Source: Cephalotus follicularis | Taxonomy: Eukaryota; Streptophyta; Magnoliopsida; Oxalidales; Cephalotaceae | Direction: 5' to 3' | DNA: 64,000 nucleotides | Assembly (NCBI GenBank): GCA_001972305.1 | Contig: BDDD01000047.1 | Coordinates: forward strand, 592,607 to 656,606 | Part shown: one piece after another, positions 30,193 to 42,087 of the stretch | How positions within the stretch are numbered: position 1 is the first letter of the stretch | Layout of the letters: every line of letters begins with the position of its first letter | The notes under the pieces: model-generated | Told to the model about the DNA's origin: nothing | The model's database searches: none | Seen by the model: the letters and a program-made list of their open reading frames with translations, nothing else | Translations under genes and position numbers: made by a program

Positions 30193-30905
30193 GTAAGGCT
30201 TACAAACAATATCTCTCTAAGATAGGCTTTAAAATACTTGAACCAAGCTTCGGTATTGATTTGAAAGGTATAGGATTGCTCTTGAGTTGCTTGGAAGTAA
30301 TGTGTATTGTCTTGTTATTTCTTCTTTGTAATGATACCTCACTCTTTCTTATGTAGAGATGCTCAAACGGATATATTTTTAAACTTCATAGCAAATCCAG
30401 TCGGCTGGATTTTCTTGGCAGTCGGCTGGAGAAGTTGTTGTGCATTTATGATTATAGCCGTCGGTGAAGGCAGTCGGCTGGATGAACTTGAAAGTCAACA
30501 GTTTGCCTAAACAGTCGGCTGTTTCCCTGCTTTAGTCGGCTATTGTGGGAAAATTGGATTTCCCGAAAGCTACTGGTCTAAATGTTCACTTCTTGATAGT
30601 AGACTGGAGATCCTTGGCAGTCGGCTGGACCCCTGATACAGTCGGCTGGATGGAGTGCAATTCCAGATTCTGGGATTCTTTGAAATTCCAGTCGGCTGTT
30701 CAACCCAGGCAGTCGGCTACTCAACCTAAACAGTCGGTTGTTCATCATGGGTAGTCGGCTGTTTTTGCCTTTATCTACAACTTTAAACTTTGCAACACTT
30801 TGGACATAAAATTAAGTGAGTAGATAAGTTTGTAAGATATCAAAATATGCATACAAGTATTTCATGTTTGTTAATCATTAAAATATAACTCTTTAACACA
30901 TTTAA
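30193..30905 (+). repeat. Copia-like LTR fragment with AGTCGGCTG cluster
   Basis: No gene. A/T-rich sequence with a TTGTAATGATACCTCACTC stretch, then about ten copies of AGTCGGCTG-type palindromic motifs (30397-30770), then an A/T-rich tail with TTGTTAATCATTAAAAT. The look is that of a SIRE-type copia LTR, but neither end is certain. The gypsy element 23771-30192 ends at 30192, so this is its target or a later neighbour. Confidence 0.4.
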
Positions 30906-31251
30906 AGGGGTGGCAAAAGCCAACATCTGCTAAGGCAGAGCTCGGACAGCTGAAGGAAGAGCTCAGGATTATAAGGTAGAGCTTGGACAATTGATGGAAG
31001 AGTACCAAATGTCAGGGCAGACCTCAGAGGTGGAGATCAGAGATCAAACCTCAAAGTCATACCTCGGTACTTAAAGGTAGACCTTAGAGGTTGAGGTTAG
31101 ACCTTGGAGCAAAGAAGGTAAGGTAGAGCCCAGGAAACTAAGGCAGACCTCGGAGCTCAATGACCTGTTCTTTGCAAGACGTGCTGTTTGGTGTGCATAG
31201 TTAATATTTGTTGTAAAAAGCACAGCCTTGTGGGATGGGTTGGGTCAATTG
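30906..31251. repeat. Degenerate GCAGACCTCGGAG-type repeats
   Basis: No gene. About ten loose repeats of a purine-rich word, (A/G)GGCAGACCTCGGAG or GTAGAGCTTGGAC, at 20-40-base spacing. The pattern recalls the internal LTR repeats at 35755-35945 and is probably an old gypsy LTR remnant. Confidence 0.45.
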
Positions 31252-31770
31252 TAAGGACCTGGATTTGGAAATCTTTCATTTATTGCATTAGAGTATTAAA
31301 ATGAATCAAGGTTGCTTTATATATATGTACTTGATTATGTCTGTGTGTGTATATATATGTTTACATGGTATTTTGGGTATTAAATATCCGTAATTCTCCA
31401 TATTCATGAGTTATATGTTTCATTTGGATGAGGGATAACATGAGAGTATTAGTATGCCTAAGGGAGTTGTGATCCTTTTGAACTTAGAGAGTTAAAACCG
31501 AGTTTCCTTATTCTATTTCAATCATTTTTAGCACTTTGTCCCTCTCTCTAAACTATCACTCACTCACTCTCTAAAATCGGCCTCCCTCTTTCATTTCTCT
31601 CTCAATCTCTTCTCCCAGCCAAGTCATCAATCATTAAGGGATCAAGGGTAGTTGTCAACCAAGAACGAGAGTTCTTTCACTGATTTCTGATAGATCAAGG
31701 AAAAGCTTCAAAATTAATTACGTAGGATTAATCTCCCTAAAATGCAATTTGTCAAATACTTTGTATGTTG
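31252..31770 (+). repeat. Gypsy LTR start fragment
   Basis: It starts TGTAAGGACCTGG and proceeds through an A/T-rich promoter-like part (TATATATATG) to a C/T-rich leader (31540-31620), the usual layout of the first 500 bases of a gypsy LTR. It is interrupted on the right by copia LTR sequence. No coding potential. Confidence 0.5.
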
Positions 31771-34738
31771 GATTGCGATATGTATCTCGGTGTGTCGGGA
31801 TCGGAACTAAAACCGTAGCAATCCTTTAAGGGCTGCAGATAGACATTAAGGGGTGCAATTTTCCAAATATTTTCTAGTTTGCAATGAAAGTAAGCATATG
31901 CCTCAAGATCTATGAAGTTCTAAGTACAAGTCTAACACATACACATCTAAGGATCACCAACACCAACCGATAACCAAATAATTATCACATATGCATGCTG
32001 AAGTGATAATTAAAAAAAACAAATGCAGAGACAATGATAGGAAGCTATACCAAACTTGGCGGCTGAAGGAGATTTTTAAGGGTATGGTCATTTTAGGCCA
32101 TAGGTTTAATATGTGTCCAACTTTAATTTTTCAATCAAAGTCCTCCCCAGCAAAGGTACAACCTATTAAATCCATGTCCATAAACGTCCATATAAGACTA
32201 AGGATCACTAATTAACCTCCAATTGAACCACTATACTATCAAGGATTCCAAAAATGCTCACGGGTTAAAGCTAGGGTTAAACAACCCTAGCTTTGGGTAC
32301 AAGAAACAACCATCCTAAGGTTTGCTTAGCAAACCTTAGTGAACCCGTGGTAACAAGGAGACAAGCAACAATGGTTTGATTAGGGTTCAGCTTGGGTTTC
32401 CAACAAGAAACCCTAGTGAACCCGAAACCCTAAAAAGAGAAGAAACAAGAAGGAAGTTTAGAATGTCATTACCAAAGGTGATGGCTCCTTCCTTCAAGAG
32501 GCTCCCTCTACACTTTTAGGTACTTGCTCAGCCTCCAAGCTCCAAGGTCTCCAACCCATGACCAAGTGGATTTCACCAAGGGGGCTGAAATATTTGGGGT
32601 AACACACACTAAATTTGGAACTAACAATCACTTACTATTTAAGGTCTTCCAAGGATAATATTGTTCTCCAAGGGACCTAGTGGTAAGGAGAGTTCCAAGA
32701 ATAATCTAGTGACCAAAATAAGTAAAGTTACAACACAATGTGTAGAGTAACTCCACCAATTATGATCAAGAGGAAAGAGTGAGAAGAGATGTGTGTTTTC
32801 TTAACTTTCTTCTTATGAGCTTTAAGCTCACTTTAATGGATACCAATGGGGATGAAGAAAGGTACAAGATGAGAGAATGCAAGAGAGTGTCTCGGCCCGA
32901 ATTAGAGAGAGGAGAAAATTAAAGTCAAGATTACTCTAAGTCTCTCAATCTCCTCTCAAAAGGTCGACCATAAGGCGCTAAGATAATCAATGTCGTACCA
33001 TGCATCATACCTTGTCATAAGAGGCGATACTTTGAACCATACTCTCACCTTACTATCACATGGGTCTTGAGCGTTAAACACTCAATGTTTGACCATTTGA
33101 ATTCTCACAAGAAGACAAGAGTGAGGAGACTGAATGTGCATCCTTGCACATCTCAAATTCGGCCGCCATACACACATGCACACAATGCACATGTTTCTCA
33201 ATTTAATTTTTCTTCACGTGCACCCATGTGATAAATTCTTATAATAATAATACACAAAACCTTTGACTAGAATGCTTGATTGTGGTGATGCCAAGACTAC
33301 ACCTTCATGATATGACAATTGTCCAGCAAATCCAAGCACTCATGCAAAGTAGCATCTGTAGGATGCTATCCTCCCACTAAATGACGCATGGCTAACATAT
33401 GTCAACAATTCCAATAATCATACGGGAGCAGAAAGTCTGGTTTAAAATCCAGCACGATGATAAATTCCTGGAACATCCCCAGACTTCGATACAACCATCT
33501 AAAATAGTCCTAGACTATTAAATAGTCCTCAAATGATATCTAATATCCCTCCGGATCCGTATAATTAATTCTAATTTAATTTCCACGTTAATCATCAGAT
33601 TCCCGGTCAACCGGTACATCATCCTATCATTGGTTTGCATGTCACATTTCCCTCCTAATCGTTGGCTCCGACCGCGACCTAGGGTAAGGATTCGTGTCAA
33701 CTATAGATATTCCGCGATGACTATAATCCTGTAAACACATTACGACTATCGGCAGACCTCCTTCGGAAACTTACTTTCTAGTCCGCGGGCACCTTGGGTA
33801 AGGATGTGTGTCAACTCTAGATATGCCACGATGGCTATAATCCCGTAAACACATTACGACTATCAGCAGACCCCCTTCGGAAACTTAGTTTCCAATCCGC
33901 CGGCACCTTGCTAGGTCTTTCTTTCTAGTCTACAATGGATATAGGTAATATAGAGCCAATCACTCTCACAACGAGTGTGACGATCCCTTATTGTACACTT
34001 GCGCCCACTCACATATAGATTCCACAAGGACCCAAAGATAACCCTTTTTCCAGCTTGTGGAGAGAGCTGGGTAAGGCAAAAACTAGAGCCAGGAAGTCAC
34101 TTACAATGCAAAGCAGTCGCTCAGGTCTAAGGAAAAGCGCAGGTCACGTATGGCCCGATTATACAGTACCGATACAGATAGGAATCACTATTGACACGAG
34201 GTTTGTGACTATCTAAATAGGACTCCTATGGTAGGTCAGTTCAGTGAACATGTTCCAAACATCCATCCCATATTAGCCCTAGGGCTCGAACCCAAATGGC
34301 AATAAGATACTCCATCCTCCTCCATCGGGACGAGAGAGGAATCACGGCAAGTCTACTCTGGTTTCACTAATTTCCCAAGTAAGTGAACCTATGACTTGGA
34401 ACATTTTTCATGAGAGTAAGGTAGTCATTCTCATAAGCCTTCCAGGCAGGACATCCAACCCTTTATGTGACGGGCGCCATATGTGTAAAGAGAATAAAAT
34501 AAAGATAAACGAATTTAATAAGGGGATAACACATACGAAATGGCATAAACTATAGAATTTTTCATAGTGTAACATAAATGGAATTTAGATTGTATATTAA
34601 TAGTAATGTACAATATACAACTAGCCACCTCGTGGCTTGTAGCATCACCCCTAATCTAAAATTCTCCCACTTGGCCCAAAAGCCACGAAGAACTATACTT
34701 CAAGCCCATCTCATTACGATAATGCTCGAGTACAACGG
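31771..34738 (-). mobile_element. Copia fossil: LTR plus a short internal stub
   Basis: Minus strand. An LTR of about 2.8 kb ends near 34661, followed by TCTCCCACTTGG, the reverse complement of the CCAAGTGGGAGA polypurine tract typical of one copia group, and about 70 bases of internal sequence. The element at 34739 then begins. LTR and stub match the copia element at 42088-49555 in order and boxes (CACTAAATGAC, telo-box cluster, AAGCCA). The left end is uncertain by about 200 bases. Confidence 0.65.
32268..32430. repeat. Telo-box cluster (AAACCCTA-like)
   Basis: Several AACCCTA/TAGGGTT words, some inverted (GCTAGGGTTAAACAACCCTAGC), within the copia LTR. The same place in the related LTR at 42283-42560 has a similar cluster. 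Confidence 0.75.
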
Positions 34739-35754
34739 TGATGACCCAAAATTTTATGTAAATAATTGTAATAAATAATATTGTAGAAATGGTGAGTTGG
34801 GCCTTGCACTATTTCTTTCTCTCCTATTGGGACAAATTGTATCATAGAAGAGGATGTAAATGTTGGGTCGGCCACTGTAGAGAAAGTTGGTGTGTATATG
34901 TGTGGAGAATTCTAGAGTCTTTCGCACCAATCAAAGGGGAGATATTTTATGGCAAAAGGGACCACCTGTCTCATAATTCGGGGGAAGAGACAAAGGAATG
35001 CCTTTCTCTAGAGAGTTCGACGCTATCTCCTTTTGCTCTCATTTATCTTATCGTCCCTGAAGCTAGAGGGAGACAATGAGATAGCAGACTTGCAAGAGGA
35101 GGCTAGGAGTGGAGAAAAGAAAGGATTGTTGATCTTGTAGCAGCATATAAAGCTTGAAGAAGGATTGAATCGAGAGTCCAGCAGCAGAATCTTCCAAATC
35201 TGCAAACGATTTTTGCAGCAAACTCTTCAAGAGTCATAACTCGACATATATTGAGGTAGGTTCTACTCACATACATTGCGTTGATAGATATATGAGTATA
35301 TGCTAGGTATAATGCTTGCTATTGTAAATTGATACATTGTACTGTTATGAATCGTTAATATAGGATTAAGGTACTACTTAATTAATTGAATGGGAATCAG
35401 TCCCTAGAGCTTATGACTCCCTTGGATTGAGTGATTGATTGCTTAAATCTGGACTTGAATTGTTGATAAGCTACTTAACAGCCACCTGTTATCTCCTGAT
35501 AAATCTTTAGATTGTCGACGCCTCTATTTAGAGCGTTAGTGCTTTTCTAGAGGTGTATCTTAGTACGAGAGGCATACATCATGCTTATAGGAAATTGTAT
35601 TGTATTCTTCACACTTGTGTTAGACACTAAGTTTTAAGTCAAACCAGACTTAGAAGGAGGACGATAGGGCTCTTGAAGCTCCGTACCTGACCATCCCAAA
35701 TGCTTGTCGAGCAGACCATCCCAAATGGCTGTCGAACAGACCACTCCAAATGGT

Positions 35755-35945
35755 GGTAGAGAAGACATGCGCCACAAGACTGTATAGTAGACTTGTCCAT
35801 GAGTTGGTAGAGAAGACATGCGCCACAAGACTGCATAGTAGACTTGTCCATGAGGCAGTAGAGAAGACCTACACCGTAAGACTGTAGAGCAGACTTGTCC
35901 TCGAGGCGGTAGAGAAGACCTGCACCGCAAGACTGCAGAGCATAC
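35755..35945. repeat. Minisatellite, 51-base period
   Basis: Four units (starting 35755, 35806, 35857, 35908) of GTAGAGAAGAC(A/C)TGCGCC..AAGACTG, about 80-90% alike. They give repetitive translated sequence on the minus strand that is not a gene. Confidence 0.9.
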
Positions 35946-36184
35946 CTACACTAAAGAAGGGTGAATGATAGCATTGGACGGAAAAGAAGAACAGACTTTC
36001 TCTATTGGCATTGAACAGTAGAGTAGAGCAGACTAGTGCTAATAGCGCTTGAATGGTAGAGAACTAAGCTTATCTGCCAAACTCATTGATTCCCAACCTC
36101 GTGCCCTTTACTACATAGAGGTTTATTGTAACGAATTGTATGGTATGGTATTGAATTACTAGGGAACCTGAAGGTTCACCAAAT

Positions 36185-36390
36185 GAGATGACTGTAGAGG
36201 TCACCACTACTGAGATGACCGAATAGGTCACAACCGATTGAGATGATCGAATAGGTCACAACCACCAAGATGACCGAATAGGTCACCACCACCAAGATGA
36301 CGGAATAGGCCACCACTGATAAACATGGCCGTATGGGTCAGCCACAGGAGATGATCGTAAAGGTCACCCAATTGAGATGACCGTGAGGGC
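36185..36390. repeat. Minisatellite, 25-29-base period
   Basis: About eight units of GAGATGACCGAATAGGTCACCACC with drift. It lies in the LTR just downstream of the 51-base repeat. Confidence 0.88.
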
Positions 36391-37212
36391 TATTGGCTAT
36401 TGAATGCTATTGATTGTATATGGCTATTGATTGTTATGGAATGCTATTGATTGTATGTAGTTATTGATTGTATATGGATATTGATTGTAATTGTAGCTGG
36501 ATAAGACCTACGTCAGAGATGGTCCACCTTCTCTTCTCAGCTCTACTCACGAATGCTACTTTAGTCTACCAGTAGAATAAAGACCTCTGCCTAGGAAGCC
36601 AAGAGCGCCTAGTCTACTACCTCGACAGAGAAGGCCGAGAAGAGTTTATATATGCTCTGAAAGGATTTTGGAATGATATGGATGCTGAATGATCATGGAA
36701 TGGTATTGGTGATGGAATGGTATGGCTAGGGCTATGATAATGGAATTTTATTGGTTAATAGATATTGTGATTGGTTATATGAATTGATGCATTATGCATT
36801 TCACGTGTCATGCATCTTCATCCTTTGCATATGGTAGTACCTACACAAACATGGGTTGTTGACCCATTCTCTAAATGGGTCAAGTCTAGGTGATGCGGCA
36901 CAGCGACAGACGAATTAAAGCGTAGTGCAGAGCTTCCACAGCAGAGCAGTTCTTCACGACCTACCTTGTAAATGAAGGGGATAATATAGATAATCAGTTA
37001 TGACCTGCCAACTTGTGGCAAAGCATGATTCATGAGACATTGATGTGTACTTTTGGGTTTATCGGTGCAATATATTATGGTTAATTCCACCTGCATAGTT
37101 TGATTTAAAGTTTTAAATTATTGCATATTTTAATGGGTGAAAAAAGATTGTTCTATCGGCATACCACGTGTCGAGCATTGGGGGTTCCCCCATGGTTCGG
37201 GGCATGACAGTT

Positions 37213-37222
37213 TGGTATCAGA
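37213..37222 (+). promoter_or_regulatory. Primer-binding site, first half (split)
   Basis: TGGTATCAGA lies directly after the LTR. The site continues as GTCCC from 40076, because the solo LTR 37223-40070 with its TCAGA duplication lies inside it. Confidence 0.9.
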
Positions 37223-40070
37223 TGTAATACCCCGTTTGTTCGTGTGCATATTATTGGATTTTTAATTGGTTTTGTTATATATATTGTTGGCCTTTTTTTT
37301 TTTAATTTATGGGCTCTTGTGTTTTGGACTATATGATATGTTCTTTGGGCTTTTGATAATTGTTGGAATAATGAGTAAGGGAAAAGTAAAATTAATTGTT
37401 TGGTATTTTAAATTATTTTTAAAACAGTTTTTATATTAGTAATATGGTAAAAATTTGTTTATTTGGAAAATAAATCACTTTTTTCTATTTAAAACCTATT
37501 TACCTTCTAATTCTCCTCTCCCTCTCCCATAAGTCTCTCCTCTCTCTCTCACAAAACTGATTCTTTCCTCTCTTTCTCCCTATCAATCCTGAATTTACTG
37601 CCCTATTTCCATATCCTATTAGATTGTGATTCATTCCTCCTTATCATAACCTAAATTGCCTCTTCCTTGTGGTATATGTATGCCATTGCTTATTGTTACT
37701 ACCACCCTCGTTTTTCTTGTGCCTGGTAGCCGAACTTGCAAGGATTAGGAACCTATTTTTGTCTTCTTTGCTTCACCGAATCAGGTTTGTTCCTCTGTTG
37801 TTATGGTTAGTAATTGGTTTTGGTTTTAATGTTATCCAATTCTATTGCATGTTGGTTATTAGAGTTTTATTGGTTTTGATTCCTGCAACTCTAAGTTCTA
37901 TCATGGTTTCTGAACCTGTCAACATGCATTAAGTAGGGGTTACATACTAGTTTTTATAAAGGATAATGATAATTGACAGAAAATTGATCATATAGGCACG
38001 TATGCAATGAAATTGAAATTGTCTCCATGAAGTAAGATCACCAATGGTATGATTTTTCTGTTTCTTTGTGTTCATATGCATCTGTTGTGTCACATAAGTC
38101 CTATGTAAATGATTAGGATCCTCTTGTAATGTGATAAACAAGTTTTGACAGAAAATTGGCATAGGTTTGTTAGATTTTCGCTGTTCTGTCAAGCAGAACA
38201 GTCGGCTGTCTTAAGAAACAGTCGGCTGTTTTGCCTTGCACAGTCGACTGGCTGTAACCCAATTTGTGTAGTCGGCTGCCTATGCTATACAGCCGACTGC
38301 CACCCTTTGGACAGTCGACTAGATTTGGTAATAGTCGGCTGGTTTTGTCCAGTAAATTTCTAGTTTCAAGTTTTGTTATCCGTTTGTTCTTCTAATGATT
38401 TGGAGTATGTTTTAGACACTGTTAAATTGCTGTTTGATGTTCAGAAGTGGTTTCTGAATCCTTTTATGAATGATATTGAATCTTTTATATTTTTGTGCTA
38501 CGAGGGACAATTAGAAATTGTTGATCAATTCATAAAGTTATTTCTATGATCGCTTAAGCTACGGATATTTCATTCCTCGCTACTCTCCTATTGGTTTTAT
38601 TATAGTAAAAAGATAGTTTTACTTTATGAATGATGTACAGATTCATTGTTCTTGGCTTATTCCTTCGGTTTTACTGAAATGAATTCAGTTTTGTTTTATG
38701 AATATGGTTCCTTGGATTCTATGAACTCCGTTATGCTCTGAATTTTAATATGTTTAGAAATAAAGTCGGTATGATATTTTGTGAAAATGAATATTTTCTG
38801 GCTTTATAATTCGGTTCTGAAATGTTATGCAATAGTCTCTTTATTTTGAAAAAAATGAGTCGATTTCTGACTATGAAAGTATACTGATTTTGATAACGAA
38901 TATAACGTTCACATTAGGAAGTATGTTAATGATTATGATATGTTCAAAAAATGTTTAGAAAATATGTTTTTAAATTGTTTTGGAATAAACAATATCTTTA
39001 GAATAAAGATATACAAAGATATTTCCTACCTATGGAGGTACCATAGGCATGTCGTAGGCCTGGCACGGGGACATGACACTTTCGTAGTGGTGTGATTAGA
39101 CTACGGCATCTCTCTGTGTTATGAATAAATCCCATGAGGTGGATTTATGGATCTGTTATGTATGATAGAGGCGTATGGGTCGACTCTAGTTTATGGCATA
39201 TGTGAAGAGATATGCAATATGTGATATGATATGAATTTTGGGGATTGATTGTGTAGTGCCGTACACGTCTTTCCGTTTGGCATGTGGGCCTCATGAACCA
39301 CTTGCAATTACGCATATGTGTAGGCACTTTGGATCTCAGGGATGTGATTATGGAATCGGATAAATCTCTGTTGTTGGTTTGGAATCTTTAACTCGGATAA
39401 TGTTAAAGAGATTGGATACTGTTTCGGATACTGTTTTGAAATTTAGATTTGGTTTTGAACTTGGATTATGTTTTGAAATTTGAATAACGCTTTGAAATTG
39501 GATATTTGTTTTGACTTGATAGTATGACTACTTACTCTTGCTTTTGGAAATAATGTTAAATTATTTTATGTATGAGGTATATGCCATTTAAAGGTTCAAA
39601 TATTTTCTATCCTTAAAATTTTCGTTTTATGTTTTATGCTTCTATATCCGTACAGAGGTTTGCTCAGCCGTGTTTTTGTTTTCCATGCTGCGGGTATTCT
39701 GGGACAGCATACGGGAAACGTGTGATGAGAGAGATGTCACTTATGTTGGGGATCACTTAGGAGATGGATCCGTCTAAGTTTAGTTATTTTTATGGTCATG
39801 TTAGGACCCCTTTTTAAACAATGTTAAGTCTTTTAGTTTCTGACTTTGGTTTATGTTTCAGTTTTAGATTATGAATAAAGTTTTAGCCTATGTTTTAAAT
39901 GATGAATGTTATGTTTAGACCATCACGCAATTGAATAAAAGATAAGCTAAAATATTGATAAAACGAATAAAGGTGAACTTTGATATATCGTTAAATATGA
40001 ATATATGCAAGTGTTATGTTCGGTTTGGATTAGGAAACCGTAACGACACTTGCCTATTGGGGGTGTTACA
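37223..40070 (+). mobile_element. Gypsy solo LTR inserted in a primer site
   Basis: A 2,848-base sequence, TGTAATACCCCG to GGGGGTGTTACA, flanked by TCAGA (37218-37222, 40071-40075). No internal region. Related to the LTRs at 7815-12860 and 27329-30192: it holds complement forms of the GTGTCATGTCCCCGTGCCAGG box (39057-39080), GGTTTGCTCAGCCGTG (39658-39673) and TTCCATGCTGCGG. AGTCGGCTG palindromes lie at 38188-38342. Its direction is opposite to those LTRs in the window, so it is a plus-strand copy. Confidence 0.92.
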
Positions 40071-40207
40071 TCAGAGTCCCGTCTATATATGCCAGGATAG
40101 AACCCTTGGCTTCAGGATTTATTGATGAGAATAATATTGTTGATTGATTGTTAATATTGTGGATATGACAAGTGGATATTAACCCTTCTTCTCTTATACA
40201 AGGTGGG

Positions 40208-40942
40208 CATGGAGGGTCATCGAAGAGGAACTACAAGAAAAGATAAGGCAGGGTGTTCGACTAGACGTACTCGAGCCAGTAGAGATGTGGAAGAACAAGA
40301 GGAACATAATGTGGGCCAAGAAACAGAATTTATCGCTCCTGGCTGAAGGGAACCTAGAGGGTTCCTGAGGAAGATGTATGACAGGATGAACCGAATGAAT
40401 GTTTTTATGCAGTGGCATGAGGTTGCAGTTGAGCAACCCCCAGCTGCTAGGCTGGATAGGCATGCAGCGGAAGCACCTGAGCAAACCCCAGCTGTAAGAC
40501 CATCTTGGTGGCTAGAAGCGGCAAGGGGATCAGTTGATCTATCTACCCTTAGGGAGGACCCTTTGATCAGGTTTTTGACGCTGAATCCTCCAGCTTTTAT
40601 GGGAGACCTTGACACTGTTACCGCTGAAAGGTGGTTAATGCAGATTGAGAAGATCTTCAGAGTCTTGGGATGTTCAGACTCTGCGAAAGTCATCTTCGTC
40701 ACTTGTATGTTACAGGGCAAAGCATAACATTGGTGGAGAATGATTGCTACTTCCTGGGAAGAATTGGGGCCACCAAGTTCATGGGACATGTTCATAAAAG
40801 ACTTCAATGAGCTGTAATATCCTGAGGCTGAAGTGGATAAGAGAGAGGCTGAATTTCATGGCCTAGTATTATCCTGAGGGTGGTATGACAGTGGCCCAGT
40901 ATGAGGCCAAGTTTATGGATTTGTCAAGGATAGCTCCACATT
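40208..40942 (+). pseudogene. Gypsy gag (fossil)
   Basis: Plus strand: an Arg/Lys-rich start (MEGHRRGTTRKDKAG), a hinge, then the capsid core with FL.LNPPAFMGDLDTVTAERWLMQIEKIF and VLGCSD, W...FI.DFNE, and MTVAQYEAKFMDLSRIAPHY at about 40885-40942, the conserved end of the retrotransposon_gag core. Sequence then switches abruptly to copia LTR. It is a broken copy. Confidence 0.85.
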
Positions 40943-42087
40943 ATTGGAGTAGGGGTGTCCTTGAATGCCACGAGATGGCTTTATGCTTGTATATACACCC
41001 TCTATTTATACAATCTGAATTCTTTTTGGTGCTTATGTGCATATTTCTGTAGTTTAATGGCAACCTAGTATAAGTATATCCCAATCCATTTTAATGGATC
41101 AGTTGATCACCATGTCAACTGAGTACACATATAGTGCGCTATTGTAAAAGGGTTGGATCTCATGCTTGGGAGGTTATGAGAATTAGATCCTTACTCCCTT
41201 CTAATAGAACGTTCCAGGTCATAGGTTCACTTTCTTAGGGCCGTTGATGAACCGTAAAGACTTGCCATATTATGCTTTCCCTCTTATGCATGGGGGATGG
41301 ACCATCTCGTTACCATTTGGGTTTACCCTAAAGATGATGCGGGGTTCGTGCTAGAGAGCATGAGACTGTACAGACCCACCATACGAAACCTATATGGAAA
41401 GTCATACCTAGGTCAATAGGATTCCTATACTCTCGGTAGTGTATAGTCTATGGTGACTAGTAGATCATTTATGAGCTACGTTGCGTACTTAGACCTGAGT
41501 GGCCTGCATGCGTTGTGTTGTAACCGCTTGGCTTTGATTTTTGCCTTTCCCAGCACTAGTCACGTGCTGGCAAAAGGGTTGTCTTTAGGCATTGTGGGAG
41601 CTTCATTGAGATGTATGGGTGAGTGCGCAATAAGGGATAGTCACACCCGTATGAAAGGTGATCGGCTCTATATTATTTACGCCCATTGTGGACATAAAAC
41701 CCTGCTCAGGAATAGGCAAACTAGAAATGGGATTTCGGGGGAGGTCTACCGACAGTCTCAACGCATACATGAATTTAAAGTTATCGTGACTTTACCTAGG
41801 GGTGACATTATTCTAAATCCTAGGTCACAGTCGGAGTTAAGAATTACGTAGGATACATGGAACATATGCTGATGACTGGATAAAGTACTAGTTTACCGGA
41901 TGTCGACTTATAGACATGGTTGACTCCTTGGATCCGGGGGATGATTAGATATCATACCGGGGTCATTCTAACAGTCGGGGACTATTAGGATGGTCCTATC
42001 AGAACTCTGGGATGTACTGGGAAACTTATAGTCGTACCGGAGTCCACCTGGGCTTTCGGGTCCTACCTAGTTTTGGAATCAGTTACC
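40943..42087 (+). repeat. Copia LTR fragment, plus orientation (left inverted arm)
   Basis: About 1.14 kb starting TTGGAGTAGGGGTGTCC and matching, in reverse complement, the outer half of the copia LTR at 43345-44472 up to the TTTTGGAATCAGTT point. It therefore faces that LTR head to head. It follows gypsy gag at 40942 with no polypurine tract, so it is not the ordinary partner LTR. Confidence 0.75.

Larger units (their letters stand above)
34739..37209 (+). repeat. Gypsy 5' LTR, 2.5 kb, with internal minisatellites
   Basis: It starts TGATGACCC and ends GGTTCGGGGCATGACA. In order it holds an A/T-rich start, a leader with GAGGTAGGTTCTACTC (about 35243), a 51-base tandem repeat (35755-35945), a 25-29-base repeat (36185-36390), the box GACCTGCCAACTTGTGGCA (37001-37019) and a terminal GGGGGTTCCCCCATGG stretch. 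The terminal part is related to the LTR at 50352/58901. Confidence 0.82.
34739..40942 (+). mobile_element. Ty3/gypsy fossil with split primer site
   Basis: Plus strand. LTR 34739-37209 (TGATGACCCAAAA to GGGGCATGACA), primer site 37213-37222 continuing at 40071, gag 40208-40942. A solo LTR (37223-40070) lies inside the primer site. The gag is cut off by copia LTR sequence at about 40943, and no pol is seen in the window. Gag boxes place it among chromovirus-like gypsy elements. It is a broken fossil. Confidence 0.8.

Noticed and set aside
35634-35930. Minus-strand repetitive reading of about 98 codons
   Set aside because: It falls on the 51-base minisatellite; its internal repetition mirrors the DNA repeat and it shows no domain.
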